Assembly (NCBI GenBank): GCA_947561715.1
Contig: OX387205.1
Location: forward strand, 13,211,001-13,275,000
Source of the DNA: Ascidia mentula
Lineage: Eukaryota > Chordata > Ascidiacea > Phlebobranchia > Ascidiidae
Length of the DNA: 64,000 nt
Direction of reading: 5' to 3'
This document shows positions 12,301 to 24,300 of this stretch, in pieces; the first letter of the stretch is position 1; each line of letters begins with the position of its first letter. Under the pieces are notes generated by a model. That model was not told the origin of the DNA and searched no databases. It saw nothing but the letters and a program-made list of their open reading frames with translations. A program made the position numbers and the translations under genes.

Positions 12301-15300
12301 CTGGTTTTCCGAGCAAAAATAATCGAAACAAATTTAGTTTCGCCATAAAACATGCTGGGAAATTTCCGATAACGTAATTAGTTGCTTGGTTGGAAAAATC
12401 GATTTGGGAAAATATTTCTGTTCTTCCGTCGTCCCCGTTTTATCGCCGTGTTCAGAAATTCCTCTCGCTTCGTGTCAGTCTGACCGAAAGTTCACAAATG
12501 ATTTTTTCTGGGCCATGATTGATGACGCGAGTTTGACCTTACCAATGTTAAGTCCACAGTTCAAATATTGACGGTTACTAGGGTGGTTAAAAATATTGAA
12601 AATTATTTTGATTTATGTATCGTGTCTAAAGTTCGATGGTATTCGGTTATGGCAATGTGAGATGTACTTAAAAATACTAACGTTGGTATTTGTGGCTAGT
12701 TTATCGTCAAAATAAAGTTCGCTGATAACTTGTAGTCCTGATTAGGTCTTGATTTGTTGTTAAAATGTGTTGGGCGTGCTGAACGTTCTGAAAGTAGAAT
12801 TGAAACGACCATTTGTCACGCGTTCAGCACTACAACAGCTGGTTGCGGACATTTGCAAGCGATTTTGCATTAAATAATTGATGCGCAGTTAAAGGGTAAC
12901 ACCTGCAACTGCCGTTCGTGTGCTTATCTAGAAGGACCCAATGAGTAAGAAATGCTGAGATCGTTCAGGTTTTACTCAGTGACGAAGAATTTTTAAATGA
13001 GCTGTTATAAGTTTGTTTTTATCATACCGGCTGTCGCGTCGCTTAGGCTTGTGTTTAATGCGTTAGGTGCGAACCACGCGCTTATTATATTACCAGGTAT
13101 TAATAAAATCACAATCGAATTGGGGTCCATTTCCTTATTCATCGTGGTTCCATTTCCCCGCATTGTGAACTTTTGATCCCGGCTACCATTACAAGCCCCT
13201 ACACTCCATTCATTGACGTCACGTCCCATTTACCAACGATTTCTATGCTTAAGCATTCCTTGAACGCATCCATGACATATACGCGGCTGCTTTGAGCATA
13301 GAATGTATCTGGATTAACACAACCCCCCTGCTCCAGCAACCCGGCATTTAACTCTAGCATTTCCCGGTAGAGCTGTAATGTGTTTTGCTGTAATTGTCTG
13401 CTGAATATAGATACGCCTTTCCCTTTTCTTTAATGCATAATTGCGCTTGCCGCACATTATGCATGAGCTGCGTATTTCGATATCCTATATAGCTTGCGCA
13501 TATTCACTTGAGAATATGCGCTTTTATTACTTTATAATAGATGGTAGGAACTAACAGCGCTTTAACCATGTAACAGCATCCACGTGTGGTGACGCTAGAC
13601 TAATTGAATGCCACTGTAGGATATTGGTGTATCTTAAGCCTTTTACCTGTAAGTAAATAGATTGATTTAATTCCATCTTAGTGTAATTGCTTATTTAATC
13701 AAGCTATTCTCGTTTCATAACCTCCATGCCGATGTGAACATGAGTGAAAATAATCTGTTTTGTTATTTTGCCTATTTTCCTCTCCTATAAACATTTCCAT
13801 TTCCTTTCTTCCTTCTATGTTACTATTATGCGCCCTGTTTGATAAATTGACGATAATCGCGATACTCCTAATTCGAACATGCTCGTGGTTTGTGGCTACC
13901 CACCCCCCATTTTTACATTAAACCGCTTTTGCGTTCGAAAATGCACTGCATCTTCGAACGGCGCTTTGCTTGTTGAATTAATCAATAATGTTATGTCAAT
14001 AACAAAACCTAAAAATGTAATGACTTAATTTAAATCCGGCCTCCTTCATTTCTCGGCGCTGCTTTTCCATCCCAAACCCCGAAAACCCCCAAATCATTCC
14101 CCCATCGCTACCACCCTCACCCCTACCTCATGCATGCCATGTACAGAGAACCTTACGACCCTGCCTGCCGAGCTTAGCACCACCACCACCATGCCGTATC
14201 CCACCGCCGAATGCAACGTTGAGCTTTGCCTTATCAACTACAAGAAGATAGTGACCAGCGATACGGTTTCGCCGGTCCGCTGTCGCGCTCTTCTACGCCT
14301 TCACGACTGCATGTTGCAGTCACCCGAGTGGTGCAGTGTGAAGGACCCTCGGTATATGCTCATCGATGGAAGGCGCAAGGAGTCATACGACACCTTTCGA
14401 TGCTCCCGCTTTGCTACAGGTTTCCATGCGACGCTGCGCCCATTTTTTATGTTGTCCTTGTCCACTACACCCCTTGCCCGCTGTCTGTCTGTCTGTTTGT
14501 TTGTGTGTGTGTGTTTTTTTGTTGTTGTCTGGCCGACAACTGCATGGACAATTGTTTGCCCGCGATTGGACAGACTTACGTCAGCATAGGAATGTTGGGT
14601 TCAAAGTCCACGGTCATACTTTAAAAATAAACATTTTTGCTGAAAGTTGACCTTAAATTATGGGTGAAAGAATTCCAAGTTACGTAATCTCCGATATTTG
14701 GTTAAATTAACACAATATTGGGTGAAAGCGAAAGATATATGTTGGGTAATATTAGGAAAATTTGCATGCAGGTTACAAACTGCCCTGTAATTTTACTGAA
14801 TACCACCTTGTAGCGTTTTGCATGTACGCTAAAGTTTCCGCACCTGTCTGGTAATTTGGTGCCTATTTGCATGTTTGGCGTGTATTGGTTCTTGCGCCTA
14901 AAATCAAGTTGACGGATTTTGCCCTGGGCTATTTAAACAGTTCATGTACAGCCTGTGGACGTATTTGTGCCTTAAGTTGTTTTGTTGCCCAAAACACCAC
15001 GCATGTGTTAAGCTATGGAAAAATTTTTGGTTTACGGTGAAACCAATGTGGGTTTTGCATCACTTGATGAAAATTTTGTTGCTTTTTGTTGAATGGGATT
15101 TTTTAACGTGAAATTGTTATCTGGAATAAATATAAAAAGTTGTTACTACAAATTTATGCCATTTCTCCTTAATTTTTGACAAAGTGATCAAGTTATAATG
15201 TTAAAAATTGGCCCATTAAACCCGTCGTTCTGCCGCTTTGTCAATCGGCACTAAAGTCGTAAAATGAGTTCCAACGCCTCCTATCTGCTTGTATTCATTT

Positions 15301-18300
15301 CCTGTTCAGTCCCTGTTATGTTAACACAGCGTGATTGCAATTGTTTCAGGAATCAGAATCGGCAAAGTTGATTTCGTTGCGGCGATGCCGACTCCACTGG
15401 ATCGTACGATATCGTTTGTTCGAGGATTCAAAGGTTTTCCGGCGTTCGAATTCAAGGAAGGAGCCAAAATACGTAAGTAGAGGCGCGTGTAGAAAGGGTA
15501 AAATAACCCCAGATGTCACGTTTCCATCACACACGCGCGGTTTCATGGAATCGCGAGCCAGGTATCTGGTTCGCATCGCCGAAACGGTGCAATTTTCCTC
15601 AATCTCTTCGCTGCGTGTAATGCGAAAACTCATTACACCGTAGGTGCCAAGAGTAATTTATCAATGTCAATAGCGACCGCGGACCGTTTAAAGTATCTAC
15701 ATTCGCTTGCGGGGTTGGTGGGCTAGGGTGTGTGCGCAACATCACACCCCACCAGGCATGGGTCGTCTTAGTGTTTCGAGGCCAAACACCCAACGATATG
15801 CGATGCTCGGCTCGCGAAAGTGGGTCCGCTGAACCTTAACGTCCGGTCGTTTATGCATCTGAGCTTCTACGTAGGCCTGTGTGCCGTGGCTTAGACGATT
15901 CAGGCACGCGTAACCTCATTGTCTCCACTCAACAGGAGAATCTGCTCTGAACCGATTTCCAGATGGTCTTCCTCAAGAGTTTAGCGTCCTGGCAACAGTG
16001 AACGTAGCTAGGAGGGATTGCGGGTTCCTCTTCGAAGTCCGAGACCACCAAGAGAAATCCACACCCCTGGGAGTCCGCATCTGTCCACTGAAGGGCGACA
16101 GTGAGCGTATGCAAATCTCTCTGATTTGGAATAATGACGCCATTGCAAACTACAAGGTGTGCTTACAAATTTTATCACAAAGATAAACGTTAAAAATTTC
16201 AAACGACCAACATTTGCCTGTGGTACACGCGTTACACACTCAAGGTATATTTTATATTTGCTTTGAACAAAAAATGATTTGACATTGAACAACTCAATGC
16301 AAGATTTTAAACTGCCCATTTGAAGGGCTGCAAATTACACGATATATGGATGGCTGTAGAACGGTTACTGTTGCTAAATTGCAAACTATAGTTTTAAACG
16401 GCCTAAAGTTGGTTCCACAGTGTGTCGTTGGGTCCCAAAACCTTTCCAAAACGTGTGCCCCATAAATAACCCAGTTACTGGGTTTGGTCTGTTATACATG
16501 ACCTTGTGCCCTTTTTAGGAAACAAGCAATATTCCTAGCGACTCAATCCATGGGTTTAGCACGTAATAAGCATTACCGTGACCGGTCAAACACCACTTTG
16601 AAAACGTGGTTACGATTTTTTCCACGATTCACATCCTTTCACTGACGCACGTTTTGCCAATTAAGGTCGGCCCTTAGCCCAGCGTTAATAATTGCTGGCC
16701 TCGCCTATTGCCGGGTTTAAGTCCAAAAACCGGTTCATTGTGATCGAAATCCGTTTCACGTGTGAACCAATAAAACCTGGTGGTCTTCTGGGAAAAGTGG
16801 TGACGTCGTTGGGAATTTGCGGCTCTGGTTTTGGATCGTGACTAGCTTTAAGCCTTTTCTTTCGAAACGATTTTATTATTGCTTTCGGTTCTCGGTTGCT
16901 TGGGTCCACCTACGCGTGTTAGGTCATTTCACCTGTTTGTTTTAAATAGTTATGTTATCGTATTACGGAACACCCAACATATTACTTTGGTTTCTTCACA
17001 AATAACGTCCGAAAACATAATGTTATCGCATGTCTAAGGTCGATTCAACGCGCCACGTTAATTCCTATGACGTAATCTTGACCCTTAAAATTTTGCGAAT
17101 CGCTATACGGTTAAGGTTCTTGCTGCGAGAAAATACCACCGCGCCCTTTCGCTAACCACAGAACACTTCTCCAGGCTGTTGGCATATGTTTTACCGCTAG
17201 GCAAATATCATTTGGCGGCCGTTATTTACATCAGCTGGCGGCAGAAGCAGCGGAGTTTCAGCGGCAAATAACTTGCTCGTTGAGTTTTTTGTTGTTTCTT
17301 GTACCGTGACTTACATATTTGATGTTGGACGGTTTCAATCATCATAGGTGATTAAATACAGCGCTAATGGATTGCTATCGACCGTTGTTAAAAGACGACG
17401 AGGCCACGTTGTCAAAATGCCACTAACAGGCTGTAAGATTAGGTTGAACATTGTAGGTGACATTGTTTCAATGCTTTTAATGATTAACTTCGACGCGAAC
17501 CCCCAAGGGCGAGACACCACTGCAAATATAGGTTGATGCTGGATTTATTATCATAAACGTCCGCAACGCTGTATTTTTCCAGATCTTTTTGCAACATTAA
17601 GTATTTGGTGGAGAAGCTACAAGTGAATAATTGTATTCTACAAAATTTCATACATTAAATCTTATAATACTGCAAGTTGACAAAACCACCTTCTTTGAAA
17701 GCACTTTCAAGTATATGACTAACGTGTGGATTACATTCTGTTTCAACCATCAAGACGCTTTATATGATAAACGAAACGTAACATGCAAGCGCTGCAACTT
17801 TCTGACTTATTCAGGTCAAAAACTTTCATGGTCGCTTCGTTCGTTTGGCCTTCGAAGTTACGAAAGATCACGTTTCACTTTTCTTCGACTGTTCGCTGCT
17901 CGACGATCAGATAATAGCCAAGAAGTCGAAGGGGAACGACGTTGTTATTCCTAACGACGGTTTCGTGTATCTCGGTGGAAAAGACGAGAAGTTTGTTGTA
18001 AGTAGTGGTTGTTGTTTAAATATATCAAGAAATTTATTTTCTGCAACGCAGAGCGTTTTTCCCTGTTACAACATTTCTGACCACAACTCGGTATATTGAT
18101 ATATCTTTCATACATTACTTCTGTTCCTTGACGTTTTTCATGTAAATAATTCAGCACCACCATCTAATCTCTTATTCCCAGGGTTCGTTGCAAGAACTCG
18201 AAATCGTTTTCGAGCCCAAAGTGGCTGCTGGATATTGTCTTCCACCCGGCACACTCGCTCCCGCCAGTGATGCGGAAGGAAGTGGAGCAAGTGGAGACGG

Positions 18301-21300
18301 AGCAGATGATATGGACACAGAAAAGGAGCCAGATGATGTAGAAGCTGAGGAGGCGGCCGCGACTGCAACTAAGACTCCCACCACCACCACGGAGGAGGTT
18401 CCAATTGAGGAAGAGGAGCTCGCAACCACCACCACCACGTTCATACCCATCGCCGAGAGCACGGAAACCACATACGTCATAGATGAAGAGGAAGAATTCG
18501 CGCATCCTCCGATGAGGGAAGTTGTTATTGAACCTGAGCCGACCCCAGAGGTAAGAGCATGGAGTTGTTATCCTGGTTTGTTTATTTTAAATAAAATTTG
18601 GAATTTCGAACCAATAATATGTCTATGTGTTACACAAAACATTTACACCCAAGTAGAACTTGTGTTTAAACTACTGCAGAAAGAAACAGGTTAAAATGCC
18701 TGCATGAAAACATCTGCAACATATCTCTTATTTATTTACAGACCGTCGCGGAAAAGCTTGTGGAAGAGGTTGTGAAAGAGGTTGTCAGGACTGTACCAGG
18801 TTCGTCAGTAGTTTGGAATAAGATCATTCATCTTCTGCCTTTTGAACCTATACCATAAACATAGCTTGTCTGATGATCCTAGTTTAACTTCGGTTTATTT
18901 GCAGGAGCGAAAGGTGAGCCTGAAGTTGGCGTTGCTGGACCCAAGGGTAAGTCGACTCTCATGTCATGTAAAACTGCCGCGGTTTCGTTTTATAATGCAT
19001 GTTATTCGTGGTTAAAGTAATTGCGCTTTTCAATGGTAGCACCTCGCTGAAATGTGAGAAGTAATAGCCAAGGTTTCAACTACATCCAAACTTACCCAAG
19101 GAGGCGGCAATTGCTCAAACAAAATTCGCAAATTGGTTAATATGTTAAATACCGTCAGAAGCCTGTACGTTTTAAGTTCTACCCAAACCGGCAGGGAGAT
19201 GTTAATAACCTTTGTCTAGCCCGTCAAGTGGCTTTTTTTGTCTCATTCGTCCAACCGTGCGCACATTCCTGTCATGCAAGCCACACACAGACTAGCGATA
19301 TCGCGCTTTCGCCACGTCTTGTTAAATTTTGTGGCGATATATGGTCTAGGCGCGGCTGCCGATGGAAAGATTGACCTTGCGCATGTCGTTGTTGCCAGAC
19401 GAACGTCAACAAAGTTATCAATCAAAATTCAATTATTTGGGTTTATTTTTGGATCGAAATAGGTTTTAATAAAACTCATGTTAAAAAAAGCAAAAATATT
19501 GATGCTCTATCGCTGAGCAAAGAATAAAACCGAAATTATTACAAACTTTGAGCATCTTGTACCGAAAATCGAAAATCAAATTATTTTAAAAATCGTATGT
19601 ATCCACTTTTCGGCCAAAGCAATTCACAGAAACTCGCGACAGTGTTGTCACTTTCTTATACAATTGGCGAATTAATCGTTACTGCTAAAAACGTATCGCG
19701 TAAATCAAGAATAAAACACTGCATTGCTGGCCAGTCGGCGGTAATTGTTTAGAGCCCGCCGCCGAACCTTCGTGCGTAAAGTGTTGACAGGCAGCTTTCA
19801 GACAATCTCTGGGTTATTTTTACAAAGCGGTTTAGGGGCCGTTCGAAGAGGGGGACGAGCCAAACAGATCAGAGGGAGAAAAAAATGCGTTCACGCACAA
19901 AAATGTCCGTTCTCAAGCGATAAAAAGTATCGTCTCCACTGTTGTGTCTAGTTAACGTACTTTGAAGAATCTTTTCGGTAACATTGGTGTTGACGATTTT
20001 TTGCACGATTTGATCCCATCTGCAAAAACATTCAAATAACAATTCAAAATAGATTTTGTTTATCATAACCGGAACCATTTATGTGCAGGCTCGGCTGGTG
20101 ACCGAGGTGCGGACGGTAAGGACGGAGCACCAGGGGCCCAAGGACCCCAGGGTGAAACTGGACCCGCTGGAGCCCAAGGACCGAGAGTAAATTGCCTCCT
20201 TTTTTGTTTATTTTTGTGCTGTTGAAAAGTCATCAAATGTACATTTCCAAAAAATTAGCGAAATATGTAGTTTTGAAAAACTGGGTTATGAAATTGAAAT
20301 ACAATTTTTTGCGTGTTCTGTTGCAGGGCGAAGATGGCACTGACGGAAAACAGGTAGATTTTTTGCCTCAAATTTCCCTAAAACCGTCGCAACATTCGCT
20401 TAACCTTCTTGTCTTACAGGGAATACCTGGTTTGGATGGAGAGAAAGGGAATAAGGGTGACGCTTCGATTGTACCAGGACCAGCTGGCGCAGACGTAAGT
20501 TCCAATTGAATTTGTAATTCGAACAAGCCGGAAACTAGATTTTACATTTGGAAAACCCACAAGTAACAGCAAAATAATACAGAAATTTTAATCGCGAAAG
20601 TACGTGATTTTAGTGTTATTACTGTATAGTGTGTTTGGAATTTTAAAGACCTTCTTCACATTGGATGTCATTTTCAACTTTTAATTATTTCGCCTGTCTT
20701 TTTCCAAGTGGCCAAATTAGAAGTGGCCTATTTTTCAATCGAAAATGATCGAGAAGATTTGTTTTATTGTCCCACAGAGCGAGAACAAGTGTTTTAAATT
20801 GACACCCCTGCCCGAAAACAAACCCAGCACCCCCATAGTAGTCGAAAATAGTTCATGCCTGTTTGTCGGGCGATGCGCGGACGCGTAACGCAAGCTTGTC
20901 GTGTTCCGTATGTGGGTCATCCGGACAGTAAAAGCGACCCTTTCTCAAATAAGATCAAAAAAACTTTATGTTTGTCGTGAGTCGCGTGTTTGCCCTCCGT
21001 AAATTACGTTGCCAGGCCGGTCGAGATTTTTACCGAAATAGTCGCCCGCCATTGTATGCACTTTCCGACGGAGGTAAAAATAAACGCCGCCTCCGCCTTC
21101 TAAGCATGCCGAGCATTCCACAAACGGGTTTGACACCGAAAAGTTCGCGGTATCCTCTGATCACAATTAGGGTAGCGGAGAACACCAGTTTTAAGGAAAC
21201 CACAAGAGTGTATGGTTAATTACGGACCCACTAATAAGCTCATACATATCATCCGCTTTTAAAACATTGTTGTGCGCTGGGCTGTAACCAGTAGTGCATA

Positions 21301-24300
21301 AATATTACCTTTGCAAAACACTTTGTTTTGATTACTGTGCAGAAATAGCAACGACTAAATTAGGGTGTAAACAATCCTACTTTTCTGTTCAAAGAATTCT
21401 CTTAACTATCATCGATATCGTCTCTTTGTAAGTATAGACCGTTTCATTTTCAAGTGTGTCCGGTATTTTGTTTGCTGTGCGCTTGCTTAATTTGACGTGA
21501 TCCGGAACAAACTAACGAACCCTTGCCCCTCCAGTCAGTTACAGTGCGACGCAAATCCTGTTATGCCTTGACTTAAACCATTTAACTCGTAAACAAACCG
21601 GAAACGGCGGTGCCCAGGTCATCCTGGAGTCGAATATCGCGTTACCTGTAGAGCCGTAAAAGCACTTCTTTAATCGTTTCGTCGGTAGCTTTCTGCTTGA
21701 ATTTAACGATTCTGTTTCTGTTTTTCAGGGTGCGGCTGGACCCCCAGGCCCCAAGGTAAGTTCCATGTGATGTATTTCAACTTTTCCGTTAACTATTTAC
21801 AATCACAATCTTTCAAAACTTATTCGATGACCCTTTCATAAAAGCTAAAATAGTCGTCGATATGACCCAGAGCCATGGCACGTAATTTCATCGCGATTTG
21901 AAGCCATCACTTAAAGGATTTAACTTTAGCCTGCGCTATCGAAATCGTGATATTCGCACATTTCTGCCAAAATGCCTCGTGCGGAGAAAGGCACGTGCGA
22001 CTTTTAAGGTCACTTCAAGGTGACTCGCGTGACTTTAGCTTCGCATGTCGGGATGTGCTTACGCCCACGATATCAAAGAATTTTTTCGGACATTAAGTTC
22101 TTATCGGCAAGTACCCACTTTGTTATATGGTGTTTGTCTGCTTCAAGCGAAAGCAGCACTTTACAGCATAAAGCTACTGAACTTAAGTCGCCTGTTAGTG
22201 GTTATGCGACATTAAGTTTGTAATTGTATTCTGCTCGGTAACTGTGCACTTACATCATTACATGATACTTTGCATATTCCTTACGTAATTTTAAGAAAAA
22301 AATTGGTTTTCGTCTGAGGCTAAACCTATTCGCGTTTGTTCTTTGAAGGGTGAAATGGGTATGAAGGGAGAACCAGGTGAAGACGGAGAAGATGGTGAAG
22401 ACGGTGAAGATGGTGAGGATGGTGAGGATGGAGAAGATGGAACAAAGGTATTCAACTTTTGTTGAAATAACTCACAACCTACATTCACTATCAACATTAC
22501 CCCTATACGTTTTTTTTTGTCCTGGACTGTCATACTGTTTGCTAAATCGCCATAGTTTTGTACCCACATGTTAACCAGTTCCTTAAGTCTTTAAATGCTA
22601 CGGTAAATGATACCTTAGTGACGTTGAATGATTAATGGCTGCGGTAGATAAACAAAAAAACAACCTTAAGCAGATATCTAACAAGTAGTGGTGTAACCAG
22701 CAGTTATTGACGATGTAAAGTCAGATAGCCGACGAAACGTCAATAATAAATGTAATAAAAATTTGCTACAAAATCCCTTTAAATCTTATTGATATCAAAC
22801 TTTTATTTAATCCACGATTTTTTCTCAGGGTGACCGAGGTTTACCAGGAAAGGGCTTTCAAGGACCTCCCGGCCCACCAGGGGCCCCTGGCCAAGTTGTA
22901 CGAGTAAGTTTCACTTACTTGCTATGGGTTTACCAAACAGAACGCTCATAAACATGTGTAGTTCATAACAAAAACTGTAAATTGTGCCGTTTTTTTCGTG
23001 TGACTTAGTTGCTTTTAAGTTCAAATGTCACTCTAAGCTTTTAGTATGACTCACAAGTCTGCGGCTTAAACCCAATTAAGACGTCTGACGGGGCCTTGTG
23101 TTTTTTGCAGACCGAATTTTCCGACATGGAAGGCTCTGGCATGGAGGTGTGTTTTTAACTTATACAATACTTTGCCTGTTTTTCGTAGGTGAACTTTAAG
23201 TCGGTTGTTTTGTGTGGTATCGTGTTACCGTCGGCGGGTGCCTGGACGGCTAATTTGGCAAAACTAGCTTTTAAGCAAATGCATTATCCGTTTTTGTTGT
23301 TGCGTATACAGGGACTACCAGGACCACCAGGACCCGCAGGGGCAGCAGGGCCAGCCGGCCCAGAAGGACCCGCCGGACCAGAGGGACCCGCAGGACCCCC
23401 TGGACCATCTGGTGATCAAGGTCTTGCTGGCAATGATGGTGTCGGAATTCAAGGCGAAAAGGGCGAGAGAGGAGATACTGTGAGTACGGATTAGGGCGAC
23501 TGTCGGCAAAACACGTCTGCGTTGGAATTTGTGTTTTCCACTTGAGCTAAGACAGACCTGTGAAAGTCACCACCCACTTAGATGGTCGACTAAAGCATTC
23601 GTATGAGAACCGTGTGACAGCTAAGGGCACAGACTGTACTAGGATAAATATTTATAAGCAAGCATCATTTTTTTTTCTAATCCATGACCGCATTTCTATT
23701 CAAAGATTTTCTGTTTGTTAAAACTTGGATCAAATTTAAACACATAACCTAATTACTGTGTCATATTTTAGGGCCCCGCAGGACCCATTGGCCCCCAGGG
23801 ACCATCTGGGTTTGATGGAATGGACGGAACCGAGGTAAGTTTGATACAATCCCAGTGGGATGTAGCGCGATACCACCTTGACTTTTAAAACTATGCATTA
23901 GTAGTTTATTACGTGCCAACAACCGAGGCCCTTGATTTAGAAATATCCCTTTCTTCCATTCTACTCTCCATTCACCTTTAACAGTTAGATGTACTATTAC
24001 GACGTCTTCGTGGTCGAATGTCTAAAGGAATAACCCGTTTGTCGCCAACACCTTTTCAACATCCATACCGTCGAGTCATTGGCGTTCACGGACACTCGGT
24101 ACTCTCCTTTCCTTTTTACCCTAACTCTCTCTTTACGTCTTGCCTTCTTCCTTTTCGATTCTTCTCAGCCTCTCTCGGGTAACCTGGCTTTCCGCAACGA
24201 CCTTGGTTTTGAAGGAAAGAGTTCGCTCAGTTCAAACTATCTTGGAAGGAAGGAGGTTTTTCTCCCATCAGGTAACGGTCTTGGTGGCAAGGGCAGCACC

